From Pseudomonadota bacterium (GTDB lineage: Bacteria; Pseudomonadota; Gammaproteobacteria; Burkholderiales; Gallionellaceae): a stretch of DNA of 64,000 nucleotides. Below, one piece after another: positions 10,106 through 20,265 of the stretch. The position numbers and the translations under genes were made by a program. The notes under the pieces were generated by a model that searched no databases, was not told the DNA's origin, and worked only from the letters and a program-made list of their open reading frames with translations. The stretch is taken from assembly GCA_021783995.1 (NCBI GenBank), contig JAJXTH010000006.1:30481-94480 (forward strand), written 5' to 3'. The number at the start of each line of letters is the position of its first letter. The stretch's first letter is position 1.

Positions 10106-11131
10106 ATGACAGGCGTGGGAGATGCTAAACTTCCGCTTGTGAAACGCGTACACCTCATCATCGCCGACTTGTTTCTCCCCAATGAAATAGCAGCCAGCGC
10201 GGGGCTGCGTCTGCCAGCGCTGGAAAAGATCTTTGCGCGAGGAAATAGGCAGACCTGTCCGGCGATACCATTCGAATCCTTGTTGTGCGATCTCTTCGGA
10301 TTTCCCGGGGGGATTGCGCCGGTTTGCGCGGCATTCGACGGGCTGGGTTCTGGCGCCTGGATGCGCGCCGATCCTGTGCATGTGCGGCTGCAGCGGGACC
10401 AGGTGGTGGTGATTCCCGATGTCGATGTCAGCTCCGAAGAGGCGGCGAAGCTATGCAGAAGCATCAACGAACATTTTGCAGGGCAGGGCATGGAGTTTTG
10501 CGCACCACATGAAAACCGCTGGTATGTGCGGCTCGATGCACCGCCTGACATAGAGACAGTGCCGATCTCGCAGGCCGCTTTCCGCGACATGCATGGCAAT
10601 CTGCCAAGCGGGATTGAAGAGCGGCGCTGGCGCAAGTTGCATAATGAGATGCAGATGCTGTTGCATGCGCACCCTGTAAACGAGATCCGAGAGGAGAATG
10701 GAGAATTGCCCATCAACAGCCTGTGGTTCTGGGGCAATGGAGATGATGCGAAGATGGATCCCCATTTCAGCCATGCGAGCTCCGACGAGAAGCTTGCCGA
10801 AATGCTTTCATCTTCTGCGGGCATCCTTTTCACGCCATGGCTACCTCAATGGCAAGGCTCGGCAGGCGATGATGAACTGCTCATTTTCACGAGGTTGAGA
10901 CACGTCCTGCAGCGCGGGGATTTTTCTGCCTGGCGAGAGACGCTGCAGGATTTTGAATCAAACTATGCCAAGCCGTTGTGGCAGGCGCTGCGCCAAGGCA
11001 GGATTGCAGGGCTGGATCTGACTGTCGTGGGCGGCGATCATCTTTATCGCCTGTCTCTGAAACGCAAGGATACTTGGGCGTTTTGGCGCAGCAAGAGGCT
11101 TTTGGATGCGGATGCATGGAATGAAGATTGA
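10106..11131 (+). CDS. Conserved betaproteobacterial protein (COG4255-like), function unknown
   Basis: 341 aa cytosolic protein. It has an N-terminal VHLIIADLFLP segment and a middle ELPINSLWFWGNGD motif that recurs in a family usually found in Betaproteobacteria and variously annotated as phosphoglycerate-mutase-like or RpfE-like. I see no phosphoglycerate mutase catalytic motif, so no activity is assigned. The start is ambiguous: ATG 10106, or GTG 10139 directly before KRVHLII. It is divergent from lolC, with about 54 bp between them that must hold both promoters. Confidence 0.75.
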   Translation: MTGVGDAKLPLVKRVHLIIADLFLPNEIAASAGLRLPALEKIFARGNRQTCPAIPFESLLCDLFGFPGGIAPVCAAFDGLGSGAWMRADPVHVRLQRDQVVVIPDVDVSSEEAAKLCRSINEHFAGQGMEFCAPHENRWYVRLDAPPDIETVPISQAAFRDMHGNLPSGIEERRWRKLHNEMQMLLHAHPVNEIREENGELPINSLWFWGNGDDAKMDPHFSHASSDEKLAEMLSSSAGILFTPWLPQWQGSAGDDELLIFTRLRHVLQRGDFSAWRETLQDFESNYAKPLWQALRQGRIAGLDLTVVGGDHLYRLSLKRKDTWAFWRSKRLLDADAWNED

Positions 11132-11137
11132 AGTTTT

Positions 11138-11166
11138 CGGCACCCGGAATTCATCCCCGGGCGCCG
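11138..11166 (+). terminator. GC-rich hairpin between the COG4255-like gene and accA
   Basis: CGGCaCCCGG / CCGGGcGCCG with one A-C mismatch and a 9-nt loop, followed only by GTTTG. A weak terminator or attenuating structure 6 nt after the preceding stop. Confidence 0.35.
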
Positions 11167-11190
11167 GTTTGTAGTATCATCGCGCCGCGA

Positions 11191-11209
11191 TCGATGGTGC
11201 TGCCATCGA
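11191..11209 (+). promoter_or_regulatory. accA 5' leader hairpin
   Basis: TCGATGG-TGCTG-CCATCGA, a perfect 7-bp stem 42 nt before the accA start and about 20 nt after a TAGTAT sequence that could be a -10 element. Its role is unknown; it may be an mRNA-stability element. Confidence 0.3.
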
Positions 11210-11251
11210 GAATAATCCATCTTAAAAACTGGCAACGAGCTAGGTATCCAT

Positions 11252-12223
11252 ATGAAAGTGACTTTCCTGGATTTTGAAGATTCCATTGCGGACCTGGAAG
11301 ACAAGATCGAACAGCTGCGCAGCGTGCAGGATGATACTGCGACGCTCGATATCGTTGATGAAATCGATCAGTTGTCGAAGAAAAGCGAGGTGCTGCTGAA
11401 GGAGCTGTATGCGAAGCTTACGCCCTGGCAGATATCCAAAGTGTCGCGCCATCCGCAGCGCCCGTATACGCTGGATTACATCGAGCATTTGTTCACTGAT
11501 TTTGAAGAGCTGCACGGTGACCGCAATTTTGCCGATGACAGGGCCATCGTAGGAGGTCTTGCGCGTTTCAATGGCCAGAGCGTGATGGTGATCGGCCATC
11601 AGAAGGGGCGCGACACCAAGGAAAAGATTGTGCGCAATTTCGGCATGCCGCGGCCCGAGGGCTACCGCAAGGCCATGCGCCTGATGCGTCTGGCCGAGAA
11701 ATTCGGAATTCCCATCATGACTTTTGTTGATACCCCTGGCGCCTACCCCGGCGTGGGTGCAGAAGAGCGAGGTCAATCCGAGGCGATAGGACGAAATCTG
11801 TACGAGATGAGCGAATTGCGCGTGCCTGTCATCTGCACCATCATAGGAGAAGGCGGTTCGGGTGGAGCGCTTGCAATCGCGGTGGGAGATGCGACGCTGA
11901 TGCTTCAATACAGCACGTATTCCGTGATTTCCCCCGAAGGCTGCGCATCGATACTCTGGAAGAGTGCTGACAAGGCGGAGGATGCGGCCGAAACCCTGGG
12001 CATAACCGCAAGCCGCCTGAAGGCGCTCGGCATCGTGGACAAAATCATTCCCGAGCCTCTGGGCGGAGCACATAGGGATTATCCTGCAATCATGCAGAGC
12101 ATGAGAAAGGCATTGCAGGATGCGCTGAAAGCTGCCCAGGCCAAGCCCACCGATGACCTGCTGCGCGATCGTTTCAACCGCCTGATGAGCCATGGCAAAT
12201 TCAAGGAAATCGAGCTTAGCTGA
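11252..12223 (+). CDS. accA: Acetyl-CoA carboxylase carboxyltransferase subunit alpha
   Basis: 323 aa. With AccD it transfers the carboxyl from biotin to acetyl-CoA in the first step of fatty acid synthesis. The crotonase-like fold shows [23 protein letters not shown], the oxyanion-type [16 protein letters not shown] and [15 protein letters not shown] motifs. The N-terminal 60 residues are the usual helical segment. The 3' end overlaps tilS by 32 nt, an accA-tilS order common in Betaproteobacteria. Confidence 0.97.
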   Translation: MKVTFLDFEDSIADLEDKIEQLRSVQDDTATLDIVDEIDQLSKKSEVLLKELYAKLTPWQISKVSRHPQRPYTLDYIEHLFTDFEELHGDRNFADDRAIVGGLARFNGQSVMVIGHQKGRDTKEKIVRNFGMPRPEGYRKAMRLMRLAEKFGIPIMTFVDTPGAYPGVGAEERGQSEAIGRNLYEMSELRVPVICTIIGEGGSGGALAIAVGDATLMLQYSTYSVISPEGCASILWKSADKAEDAAETLGITASRLKALGIVDKIIPEPLGGAHRDYPAIMQSMRKALQDALKAAQAKPTDDLLRDRFNRLMSHGKFKEIELS

Positions 12224-13520
12224 TCTGGCGAATGACGTTGTTACAGTGCTGCCCGCCGGTAGTTCTATCCTGGTGGGTTTGAGCGGCGGAGTGGATTCGG
12301 TCGTGCTGCTTAATCTGTTGCACGATCTTGCACCGCGTTTTTCCTGGAAGCTAAGCGCCATGCATGTCCATCACGGCATCAGTCCCCACGCCGATGACTG
12401 GTCGAAATTTTGCGTGGACTTGTGCGCCGGTCTCGGCATTGCTGTCACGGTCAAAAGAGTGGACATTGCTCCCTTGCATGCACATGGCGTGGAAGCGGCT
12501 GCGCGCAAGCTAAGATATGCGGCATTTGCCGAAGAATTCTGCGATTACGTAGTACTTGCCCACCATCAGGACGATCAGGCAGAGACGCTGCTCTTGCAGC
12601 TTTTGCGAGGCTCAGGTATCAAGGGGGCGAGCGCGATGCCGATGGTCTCTGACGGTTGTGCGAGCCAGAAGATCGTTCGCCCCTTGCTGCATTGCACGCG
12701 CGATGAGATTCTCGAATATGCGCATGAACGCTCGCTGCAATGGATAGAAGACGAGAGCAATGAGGATGTATATTATCCGCGCAATTTTTTGCGTCATCGA
12801 CTCTTTCCCATGCTTGAGAAAAAATTTCCCGCTTACCGGGAAACATTGTCCCGCAGCACCGAGCATTTTGCGGAAGCCAGCGAACTCCTGGACGATCTGG
12901 CGAGCATGGATGGAAAGGATGCGATATCCGGGAGCACATTGAGGATGGACGCATTAAAAAGCCTGAGTCATGTGCGCGCAAAAAATCTTCTGCGCCACTT
13001 CCTGCATCGGATGAATGCGCCGATGCCGCAGGCTGTACAGATTGATGAGATGTTGCACCAGCTTTTGACGGCAAGAAATGATGCCGATGTCTGCATCGAA
13101 TTCGGCGGCTGGCAGATGCGGCGGTTTCGTGGCGTGGCACATGTCTTTCTCCGGCAGGCGGAGTTTGATCCGGATTACGTGCTGGCGTGGCAAGGGGAAG
13201 CGCGGCTCGTCTGGCCGGCAACCGGTATGTTGATCAATTTTCTTCAGTCAACTGGGCAGGGAATGAGCCTTGCGAAACTGAGAAGCGCTCCTGTCGCTTT
13301 TCGGTTGCGCCGAGGCGGGGAGGCATTGCGTCCCGCGCCAAGATCCGCAATCCGCAGCCTGAAGAACCTGTTTCAGGAGCATGGCATCCCGCCCTGGCAG
13401 CGCGACAGGTTGCCGCTGCTTTATTGCGGGGATGAACTGGTCTGCGTGCTGGGTGTTGCAATTGCTGTGGAATATCAGTGCAAGGAAGGCGAGGCGGGCA
13501 TGAGGCTGGAGATGGGCTGA
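12192..13520 (+). CDS. tilS: tRNA(Ile)-lysidine synthase
   Basis: 442 aa. Ligates lysine to C34 of the AUA-reading tRNA-Ile, changing its codon and amino-acid specificity. The N-terminal PP-loop ATPase motif SGGVDS (about residue 30), the [19 protein letters not shown] segment and the C-terminal TilS substrate-binding region ([32 protein letters not shown]) are present. The start at 12192 lies inside accA; a shorter start is possible, but the N-terminus has no better ATG before the PP-loop. Confidence 0.93.
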   Translation: MANSRKSSLADLANDVVTVLPAGSSILVGLSGGVDSVVLLNLLHDLAPRFSWKLSAMHVHHGISPHADDWSKFCVDLCAGLGIAVTVKRVDIAPLHAHGVEAAARKLRYAAFAEEFCDYVVLAHHQDDQAETLLLQLLRGSGIKGASAMPMVSDGCASQKIVRPLLHCTRDEILEYAHERSLQWIEDESNEDVYYPRNFLRHRLFPMLEKKFPAYRETLSRSTEHFAEASELLDDLASMDGKDAISGSTLRMDALKSLSHVRAKNLLRHFLHRMNAPMPQAVQIDEMLHQLLTARNDADVCIEFGGWQMRRFRGVAHVFLRQAEFDPDYVLAWQGEARLVWPATGMLINFLQSTGQGMSLAKLRSAPVAFRLRRGGEALRPAPRSAIRSLKNLFQEHGIPPWQRDRLPLLYCGDELVCVLGVAIAVEYQCKEGEAGMRLEMG

Positions 13521-13531
13521 TGATCAGCATT

Positions 13532-14818
13532 TCAGGAGTCATTCTGCTTTTTTGACCATTCGATCTGCTTCAATTTGATCAGCGGCTTTCCAGGGATGCT
13601 TCCAGCAGGCGGTTGGAGCTCGCGTATCAGGGGGTGCTTCAGCTCGTCATCGCTGAGTTCGGTTTTCGCTGGATACTTTATTTTTCCGGTGTCCTGGGCT
13701 GTTTTGACGGATTCGACCGGTGCTGGTTTGACGGGCTCGGGTTTGGTGGGAGGCGTGGCTGTTACGGGCTCAGGCTTGGCTATGGCCACTGGTTTGACGG
13801 GCGGGGTCGGTTTTTTGTCGGCTTGTGCTTTCTTTTCCGCTTTGGCGGGTCTGCCTTCGGCCTCAATTTCCCTTCTTCTCCTTGCGGCTTCGGCATTTAT
13901 CTCGGCTCTGCGCCTTGCCATCTGAGTTTCCAGCATGCTGCGCTGGCTGGCGCGCGTCCTGTCAGACTTGACCTGAGCCAGTTCCTTCCTTAGTTCATCC
14001 AGCTCCTTTCTGACATCGTTCAATTCCTGAGACTGTTCTTTTGTTTCTAATGCAGCCTGAGCGGCAGCCTTCTGTTTGGCATCTTCCAGGGCCTGATTGA
14101 TTGCAGCCCGTTCTTCGGCGATGCGTGCGGCTTCGGCCTGTGCCGCTTTCTGCTCTTCTTCCAGTCTGGTTTCATCCGCCTGGCGTTTGGCTATATTCTT
14201 CTCAAGTGCAGCGCGGTTCGCGAGATAGCCATTGCGCTCTTTTTCGTCGCTTGCATAATTGGCTGCCGTGCCATACCACTTTGCGGCCATCGCATCGTTT
14301 TGCGCAACACCTAATCCCTTCGCATAACATTCGGCCAGTTTGGCGTGTGCGATCGCATTGCCCTGTTCGGCAGCCAGCCGGTACCATTTGACGGCCTCGC
14401 CGTCATTCTGCTGCACTCCCAGACCTGCTGCATAGATTTGCCCGACCTGAAGCTCTGCGGATGCGTTGCGTTGCTTTGCGGCAAGGGTCAGCCAATGCAG
14501 CGCCTTCTGATAGTCCTGTGCTACTCCTGTGCCGTTTTCATACATCATGCCCAGATTGACCTGGGCCAGTACATAGCCCTGTTCGGCAGCGGCAAGATAC
14601 CACTGCATCGCGACGGCATAGTCGCGCTGTATTACGCGGTTTTGAGAATACAGTGCGCCCAGATTGAATTGTGCAACCGGGTTGCCATTTTTTGCCAGCG
14701 GAAGCAGCAGTGTTACCGCCTTGACGTCATTGCCGGCCTCCTTGGCGCGCAGCGCTTCATCGAGCTCGCTGGCCTGCGCAACGGCAGTCAGCAATAACAG
14801 TATGATCAATATCCTCAT
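13532..14818 (-). CDS. Secreted Sel1-repeat protein with coiled-coil and Pro/Lys-rich tail
   Basis: 428 aa. A signal peptide (MRILIILLLLTAVAQAS) is followed by five Sel1-like repeats of 36 residues (about 30-210; for example AMQWYLAAAEQGYVLAQVNLGMMYENG). A charged coiled coil (about 215-330, rich in A/E/R/K) and a proline-rich KPEPVKP segment precede the C-terminus. Sel1 repeats mediate protein-protein contacts. The periplasmic location is inferred. The substrate or partner is not identifiable. It is convergent with tilS. A small hairpin (AGGCACGC/GCGTGCCT, 14834-14856) lies just upstream of its start. Confidence 0.8.
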   Translation of the reverse strand: MRILIILLLLTAVAQASELDEALRAKEAGNDVKAVTLLLPLAKNGNPVAQFNLGALYSQNRVIQRDYAVAMQWYLAAAEQGYVLAQVNLGMMYENGTGVAQDYQKALHWLTLAAKQRNASAELQVGQIYAAGLGVQQNDGEAVKWYRLAAEQGNAIAHAKLAECYAKGLGVAQNDAMAAKWYGTAANYASDEKERNGYLANRAALEKNIAKRQADETRLEEEQKAAQAEAARIAEERAAINQALEDAKQKAAAQAALETKEQSQELNDVRKELDELRKELAQVKSDRTRASQRSMLETQMARRRAEINAEAARRRREIEAEGRPAKAEKKAQADKKPTPPVKPVAIAKPEPVTATPPTKPEPVKPAPVESVKTAQDTGKIKYPAKTELSDDELKHPLIRELQPPAGSIPGKPLIKLKQIEWSKKQNDS

Positions 14819-14980
14819 GTGGCGAGCTCTTCAAGGCACGCTGCCGAGGCGTGCCTGGTTGATGGTAGTGCCGATGATCGTTACACCCAGATACCGGAAT
14901 GCAGAAAGTCACCGCGCATCTGTTGATGATATCGGCAGATCCGGGAAAAACTTTACCGGCGTGCGGGAATGGAGAGGTTT

Positions 14981-15928
14981 TTATTTCAGTGTGTGGCAGG
15001 AAACACGGTTGCGTCCGCCCTGCTTGGATGCGTAGAGCGCCTGATCCGCCTCATCGATCAGTTGCTCATGGTTGGGCAGGTCGGGCCTGAATTCGGATAC
15101 ACCCATGCTGATGCTGACCTTGATTTCCCTGTTCTGGAAGAAAACGGGGGTTTCTTCTGTGGCAAGACGCACCCGTTCAGCAAGGATGCGCGCGTCTTCG
15201 AGGGATGTGGAAGGGAGCATGATGGCAAATTCTTCGCCGCCATAGCGGCCGATGATGTCCGTAGTGCGCAACATGCCGCCCACGCGCTGTGAAATGCTGC
15301 GCAAAACCTCATCTCCGCCAAGGTGTCCGTAGTTGTCGTTGACCTGCTTGAAGTGATCGAGGTCGAAAAGGATGAAAGAAAACGGTTCGCCATAGCGTTT
15401 CGCGCGGTCGAATTCGATGGCGATGTGTTTGTCGAGATAGCGGCGATTGTATATCCCCGTGAGGCCGTCCCGGTTGTTGCTCTCGCCCAGGGATTCCAGC
15501 GCTTCCTTGAGCAGCGTCTGACTGAAAGCGACGTCAGTCACATCCATCAGTGTGATGCACACGGCTTCGACTTCATTGCTTTCGTCCTTGACCGGCAGGA
15601 AAGTGCAGTTCTGATACATGAAGTCGCAGCCGCCGGTGATGGGGCGGTTATGCGGAAAACGGAACAGGTAGGGTCTTTGCTCCCATGAGGTGAAGGCAAA
15701 ATTCTTGAGCAAGAATACGCTCTGGATTTTTTTTTGAAGCCAGTTTTCGGGCAGATCCGGAAAGCATGCAAACATGTTCTTTCCGATGACTTCGTCTTCG
15801 CTTATCTCGCTGTGCCTTGCCATGAAGTGATTCCACAGCGTGATCTCCATGTGCCGGTTGACCACAAAGATGCCGACATCGACCCATTTCACGATGAAAT
15901 CAGGCAGATTTTGCGGTGTATTGGCCAA
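14981..15928 (-). CDS. PAS-GGDEF diguanylate cyclase
   Basis: 315 aa, no membrane segment. The N-terminal PAS domain is at about 8-125 (VGIFVVNRHMEITLWN). The C-terminal GGDEF domain at about 150-312 has an intact active site, RYGGEEF, plus the substrate loop DLDHFKQVNDNYGH. An RxxD inhibitory site (RTTD) lies five residues before GGEEF, so c-di-GMP product inhibition is expected. It follows a CheC gene by 5 nt and a receiver gene, so it forms one operon with them. The input is probably sensed by PAS, and output may be set by the receiver/CheC pair. Confidence 0.92.
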   Translation of the reverse strand: MANTPQNLPDFIVKWVDVGIFVVNRHMEITLWNHFMARHSEISEDEVIGKNMFACFPDLPENWLQKKIQSVFLLKNFAFTSWEQRPYLFRFPHNRPITGGCDFMYQNCTFLPVKDESNEVEAVCITLMDVTDVAFSQTLLKEALESLGESNNRDGLTGIYNRRYLDKHIAIEFDRAKRYGEPFSFILFDLDHFKQVNDNYGHLGGDEVLRSISQRVGGMLRTTDIIGRYGGEEFAIMLPSTSLEDARILAERVRLATEETPVFFQNREIKVSISMGVSEFRPDLPNHEQLIDEADQALYASKQGGRNRVSCHTLK

Positions 15929-15933
15929 TGGTG

Positions 15934-16572
15934 TCAGAAGGAGGCAATGAACTCGTCAAGCACGCCGCGGATTTTCTCGATGGTCTTTTCGGGCATCAAC
16001 ATGATGAGATGGGATACAAAATTCCGATTTTCCAGCGTGAAATTCACTTCCACCAGCAATGCATGAGTCCAGCTGAGTTTCTCGGGGTTGATCAGCGTTT
16101 CTGGCGGCACGTTAACCGCCATCAATGAAGGAGCGGAAAAGCGCAGTTCTCCGGAACTGTTTTCCGTGGAGATACCCTTCAACTGTTCGGTGATGCCGCC
16201 CAGGCATGCCCCGACCAGAATGTTGGCGACGTCGAGCAGCAACTCGGTCTCTGCAGCCTGATCCAGTTCATCAGCATGGCCCATCATCCCGGCAAGCTCC
16301 TTGCAGCCCGCCTGCTGGTAAATGACGATCGCCTCACCCAGAAGGTAGCCCTGGAAAGACTGCCTTGCCGCAGTCACTTCAGCATCGGTTCCGACGAGAT
16401 TGCGTATGCTGTGCGCGACTTCGGTCAGCGCCAGCATGTTGATACGCGGCACGGAAAGGTTGACAAAGGCATCGAGCAAAGTGGCAAGCGATGCACCTGC
16501 CTGTCCCATGGCAATGTTGGTGATCTCCTGCAGGGCATCGCGCTGGTCGGAGTTTAGCGGGGCGATGCTCAT
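15934..16572 (-). CDS. CheC-family phosphatase
   Basis: 212 aa CheC/CheX/FliY fold. Both CheC phosphatase motifs are visible: DALQEITNIAMGQAG (about residues 12-26) and ETELLLDVANILVGACLGG (about 108-126), each with the E-x2-N pair that attacks phospho-Asp on CheY-type receivers. It overlaps the receiver gene by 4 nt, so the receiver is the likely substrate. It is not linked to other chemotaxis genes in this window. Confidence 0.85.
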   Translation of the reverse strand: MSIAPLNSDQRDALQEITNIAMGQAGASLATLLDAFVNLSVPRINMLALTEVAHSIRNLVGTDAEVTAARQSFQGYLLGEAIVIYQQAGCKELAGMMGHADELDQAAETELLLDVANILVGACLGGITEQLKGISTENSSGELRFSAPSLMAVNVPPETLINPEKLSWTHALLVEVNFTLENRNFVSHLIMLMPEKTIEKIRGVLDEFIASF

Positions 16573-16937
16573 AGTTCAACCCCGTATTCTCTCAGTACTG
16601 ATTCGAGTATCTCAGGAGATACTGGTTTCTTGACGAAGGCCAGTGCGCCTAGCTTCTTTGCGCGCTCCTGAGCGATGGGTTGGATGTCTGCGGAAACGAC
16701 GATGACGAAGCTGTCGAGACCCTCTTTCTGCAAGGTTTCCAGAACCTGATAACCATCCATTTCTGGCATGGTCAGGTCGAGAAACATCACATGGGCTTTT
16801 CCGGAGCGGTATGCGTGAAGCGCCTCGTGACCATTGCCTGCCTGAGTGATTTCGACGTTCCAGCTCGCGGGTAGAGACTTGATCAGCATCTTGCGAGCCA
16901 TTGCTGAATCATCGACAACTAGAATCGGAGTGGTCAT
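16569..16937 (-). CDS. Stand-alone receiver-domain response regulator
   Basis: 122 aa CheY-like receiver. The acidic pair is D9-D10, the phospho-acceptor is Asp54 in FLDLTMPEMDG, and the conserved Lys lies in AFVKKP. There is no output domain. The 4-nt overlap with the CheC gene and the operon with a diguanylate cyclase suggest it acts by protein contact rather than DNA binding. The cognate kinase is not in this window. Confidence 0.9.
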   Translation of the reverse strand: MTTPILVVDDSAMARKMLIKSLPASWNVEITQAGNGHEALHAYRSGKAHVMFLDLTMPEMDGYQVLETLQKEGLDSFVIVVSADIQPIAQERAKKLGALAFVKKPVSPEILESVLREYGVEL

Positions 16938-17119
16938 GGAGTTTATTGAAATCTTTATGTGTTAATTCTGACATATTTTTTTCAAATCAGAAACCCTATT
17001 TTTCATTGATGCCTTGTTTCGCATATTGCCCGGTCCGATTGCCATTAAGTGGGCGACACCGAAGGTAAAGTCTGATAGAATCCAAGGTCGCATTTCATTA
17101 AACTATTTGGAGAAATTAC

Positions 17120-17545
17120 ATGGCTGTCGAACGCACCCTGTCCATCATCAAACCCGATGCTGTTGCAAAAAATGTCATCGGTCAGATCTATTCCCGTTTT
17201 GAAGGCGCGGGCCTCAAGGTGGTCGCAGCTCGCATGATGCATCTTTCGCGCAGCGAGGCGGAAGGCTTTTATGCCGTGCATGCTGCCCGCCCGTTCTTCA
17301 ACGATCTGGTGAATTTCATGATTTCCGGTCCGGTGATGGTTCAGGCTCTGGAAGGAGAGAGCGCAATTCTCAAGAATCGCGAACTGATGGGGGCGACAGA
17401 TCCCAAGAAGGCGGAGAAGGGAACGATACGCGCGGATTTTGCTGACAGTATCGATGCCAACGCAGTGCATGGCTCCGATGCGCCAGAGACAGCGGCTGTG
17501 GAAATCGCGTATTTTTTCCCTGCGATGAACGTCTATTCGCGATAA
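17120..17545 (+). CDS. ndk: Nucleoside diphosphate kinase
   Basis: 141 aa, full length. Transfers the gamma-phosphate between NTPs and NDPs through a phospho-histidine. The catalytic His lies in [14 protein letters not shown], and the N-terminal [15 protein letters not shown] motif is typical. SD TTTGGAGA lies 7 nt before the ATG. It begins the ndk-rlmN-pilW-rodZ-ispG-hisS-yfgM-bamB-der run. Confidence 0.97.
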   Translation: MAVERTLSIIKPDAVAKNVIGQIYSRFEGAGLKVVAARMMHLSRSEAEGFYAVHAARPFFNDLVNFMISGPVMVQALEGESAILKNRELMGATDPKKAEKGTIRADFADSIDANAVHGSDAPETAAVEIAYFFPAMNVYSR

Positions 17546-17555
17546 GTTGAGCGAA

Positions 17556-18632
17556 ATGCAACAAAACCTCCTCGATCTGGATGCGCATGCGCTGACGGCC
17601 TATCTTGCCGAAATGGGCGAGAAGCCATTTCGCGCAAAGCAGCTTTTGCGCTGGATATATCAGGCCGGGGAGTCGGATTTTTCGGCGATGACGGACATAG
17701 CGGCTGCACTGCGGGAAAAACTGTCGAACTGCGCAAGCATCACTGTGCCAGATATTTTGCGCGAGGAGCTCTCGGACGACGGTACGCGAAAATGGCTTTT
17801 GCATGTCGGAACGGGAAATGCGGTCGAAGCTGTGTACATTCCTGAGGAGAGCCGGGGGACGCTGTGCATTTCTTCGCAGGCCGGATGTGCGCTGGACTGC
17901 GCGTTCTGTTCCACCGGCAAGCAGGGTTTCAACCGCAACCTGAGCGTTGCAGAAATCATAGGGCAGCTTTGGTGGGCAAATCATCGCCTTGGCAAGAATG
18001 CCGAGGGCAACTGGGCGATCAGCAACGTGGTGATGATGGGCATGGGCGAGCCGCTATTGAATTACGCCAATACGGTAAGCGCATTGCGTCTGATGCTGGA
18101 CGATCAGTCTTACGGGCTGTCGCGACGGCGTGTGACGGTTTCTACCTCTGGCATCGTGCCGGCGATGGACAGGTTGCGCGAGGAATGCCCGGTCGCATTG
18201 GCGGTGTCGCTGCATGCACCCAACGATGCGCTGCGCAATGTGCTGGTGCCGATCAACCAGAAATATCCGCTAAAGGAATTGCTTGCCGCCTGCACGCGAT
18301 ATCTGGAGCGCGCGCCGCGTGATTTCATCACATTCGAGTACGTGATGCTCGATGGCGTGAACGACTCGGTGCAGCAGGCCCGCGAACTGGCGGAGCTGGT
18401 GAGCGATGTGCCCTGCAAGTTCAATTTGATCCCATTCAATCCGTTCCCCAATTCTCCATACAAGCGCTCGAGGTTGGAGGCCATCGCACGCTTCAAGGAG
18501 GTGCTGATGCGCGCGGACATCATCACGACCACGCGCAAGACTCGCGGCGACGATATCGCGGCTGCCTGTGGACAGCTGGCAGGTCAGGTGCTGGACAAGA
18601 CTCGGCGCACGAGCGCTGTTGCTGAGAGATAG
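17556..18632 (+). CDS. rlmN: Dual-specificity 23S rRNA/tRNA C2-adenine methyltransferase
   Basis: Radical-SAM enzyme that methylates A2503 of 23S rRNA and A37 of some tRNAs. The [4Fe-4S] motif is [15 protein letters not shown] (C-x3-C-x2-C). [11 protein letters not shown] and the C-terminal catalytic region are present. ATG 17556 (MQQNLLDLD, 358 aa) fits the family start; the track uses a TTG 9 nt upstream. It lies 10 nt after ndk. Confidence 0.95.
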   Translation: MQQNLLDLDAHALTAYLAEMGEKPFRAKQLLRWIYQAGESDFSAMTDIAAALREKLSNCASITVPDILREELSDDGTRKWLLHVGTGNAVEAVYIPEESRGTLCISSQAGCALDCAFCSTGKQGFNRNLSVAEIIGQLWWANHRLGKNAEGNWAISNVVMMGMGEPLLNYANTVSALRLMLDDQSYGLSRRRVTVSTSGIVPAMDRLREECPVALAVSLHAPNDALRNVLVPINQKYPLKELLAACTRYLERAPRDFITFEYVMLDGVNDSVQQARELAELVSDVPCKFNLIPFNPFPNSPYKRSRLEAIARFKEVLMRADIITTTRKTRGDDIAAACGQLAGQVLDKTRRTSAVAER

Positions 18633-18642
18633 AGGTGAAAAG

Positions 18643-19398
18643 ATGAGGCTCCTCATGCTGGTATTGATGGCGGTTTTGCTCGCTGGATGTTCGGGTGAAA
18701 CCATCAAGCAGACGCGCGACCGAGAGAGAAAAAGCGCGCAGCTGCACACGGAGCTGGCAGGCATGTATTACCAGCGTAATCAGATGGCCATTGCGCTATC
18801 CGAAATTGATCTCGCGCTGAAGGCGAATCCGAATTATGCGCCTGCCTATGATGTGCGGGGTTTGATTCATATGGCCCTGCATGAGGACAGGGATGCCGAG
18901 GAAAGTTTTCGGCAAAGCCTGCGTATAGACAGCATGGATTCCGAGACGCACAACAACTACGGCTGGTTCCTTTGCCAGCGCAGCCGTGAACAGGACGCAC
19001 TCTCGCAGTTCATGGCGGCAGTGAAGAATCCTTTGTATGCCACGCCGGAATTGGCTTATCTGAACGCGGGGCTTTGTTCGCAGAAGGAAGGGAAGAATCA
19101 GCAAGCGGAAGATTTTCTGTTGCAGGCATTGCGCGCCCGTCCCGGCATGCCGCAGGCGTTGCTGGCGATGGCAGAGCTCAAATTCGGCGTAGGGGATTTT
19201 CAGGGTGCGCAGAAATATTTCGCACGTTTTGCAGGTGATGTCGGAAACAGCGAGAACATGACGGCTGCACAGCTCTGGCTGGGTATACGTATTGCCCGCC
19301 GCGTCGGGGACAGGAATGCGGAAGGAAGCTACTCCTTGCTCTTGCGAGGGCGCTACCCTGATTCGCATGAAGCGCAACTGCTCTCGCGCGGTGAATGA
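18643..19398 (+). CDS. pilW: Type IV pilus biogenesis lipoprotein (PilW/PilF)
   Basis: Outer-membrane TPR lipoprotein that localises and multimerises the PilQ secretin. The track ORF (from 18568) overlaps rlmN. ATG 18643 follows SD AGAGGTGAAAAG and opens a lipoprotein signal with lipobox VLLAGC, giving 251 aa. TPR repeats occupy about residues 30-230 (for example NPNYAPAYDVRGLIHMALHE). It overlaps rodZ by 4 nt. Confidence 0.9.
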   Translation: MRLLMLVLMAVLLAGCSGETIKQTRDRERKSAQLHTELAGMYYQRNQMAIALSEIDLALKANPNYAPAYDVRGLIHMALHEDRDAEESFRQSLRIDSMDSETHNNYGWFLCQRSREQDALSQFMAAVKNPLYATPELAYLNAGLCSQKEGKNQQAEDFLLQALRARPGMPQALLAMAELKFGVGDFQGAQKYFARFAGDVGNSENMTAAQLWLGIRIARRVGDRNAEGSYSLLLRGRYPDSHEAQLLSRGE

Positions 19399-20261
19399 TG
19401 GAAAAAGGCGATCATCCCGAAAACGAGCAGTCTGACCAGCCTTTGATCGGGCATCTGTTGCGCGAGCGTCGCGTGAGCATGGGCCTTGGTATCGAGGACG
19501 TGGTGGCCAAGATCAAGCTTTCGCACCGCCAGATCGTCGCGCTGGAAGAAAACGATTTTAAGGCGCTGCCCGAGATTGCCTTCCTGCGTGGTTTTGTGCG
19601 CAGCTATGCAAGACTGCTTCAGATGGATGAACAGGCATTGTTGGCTCACCTCCCCGAGGCGCAGTTTACCCAGGTGAGGACAGAGCAGGATCGCGTCGAG
19701 ACTGAATTTCCTACGGCAAAATCGGCGCGCCGGCAGAATGTGTACCTGCTGCTTGCGGCGCTCATCGTCGTACTTGTGATTCTGGGATTCGTGCTGTGGC
19801 AGAAGCCGCATCATGAACCCGTCAAGCCCGAAACGACACAAATGACACCGCTTGCCTTGCCAGTGCCCCAGCATGAAGCGGCGCCTGAATCTGCGGTCGC
19901 GCCCCAGTCTGCTCCTCAAGCAGTTGCGCTCGTACCGCAGTCTGCGCCGCAGGTGTCTGCAGTCGAACCTGCCGTTCCGGTGGCCGAGTCTGCGGTATTG
20001 CCTGGCCCATCCGACGCAATGGCGACATTGCGGCTCGCGTTTGACAAGGAGTGCTGGGTGGAAGTCAGGGACAGGTTTGGCAGGACGCTCTCAAAACAGG
20101 TCAATGCGCCGGGCAGCGAATTGCGCCTCGAGGGCGAGGCGCCATTTACGCTGGTGATAGGTCATGCGCAGGCCGTGCATTTGTTTTACAGGAGCAAGCC
20201 CGTTAGTCTCGATCCTTACATCAACGCAACCAGCGATGTTGCGCGTCTGACGCTGGAATAA
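19395..20261 (+). CDS. rodZ: Cytoskeletal protein RodZ
   Basis: 288 aa. The cytosolic N-terminal Xre-type helix-turn-helix (about 15-85, [20 protein letters not shown]) binds MreB in the family. One transmembrane helix lies at about 118-137 ([21 protein letters not shown]). A low-complexity A/P/V/Q linker and the periplasmic DUF4115 domain (about 210-285, [15 protein letters not shown]) follow. It supports rod shape. It overlaps pilW by 4 nt and ispG begins 4 nt later. Confidence 0.9.
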   Translation: MMEKGDHPENEQSDQPLIGHLLRERRVSMGLGIEDVVAKIKLSHRQIVALEENDFKALPEIAFLRGFVRSYARLLQMDEQALLAHLPEAQFTQVRTEQDRVETEFPTAKSARRQNVYLLLAALIVVLVILGFVLWQKPHHEPVKPETTQMTPLALPVPQHEAAPESAVAPQSAPQAVALVPQSAPQVSAVEPAVPVAESAVLPGPSDAMATLRLAFDKECWVEVRDRFGRTLSKQVNAPGSELRLEGEAPFTLVIGHAQAVHLFYRSKPVSLDPYINATSDVARLTLE

Positions 20262-20265
20262 GGAT

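Noticed and set aside
10052-10381. N-terminal extension of lolC in the ORF track
   Set aside because: It overlaps the divergent gene at 10106 in antisense and precedes the family N-terminus.
11240-12361. 373-aa minus-strand ORF
   Set aside because: Antisense shadow of accA, which has clear family motifs.
17040-17119. ndk promoter with TAGAAT -10
   Set aside because: No acceptable -35 at 16-18 bp spacing; left out as a feature.
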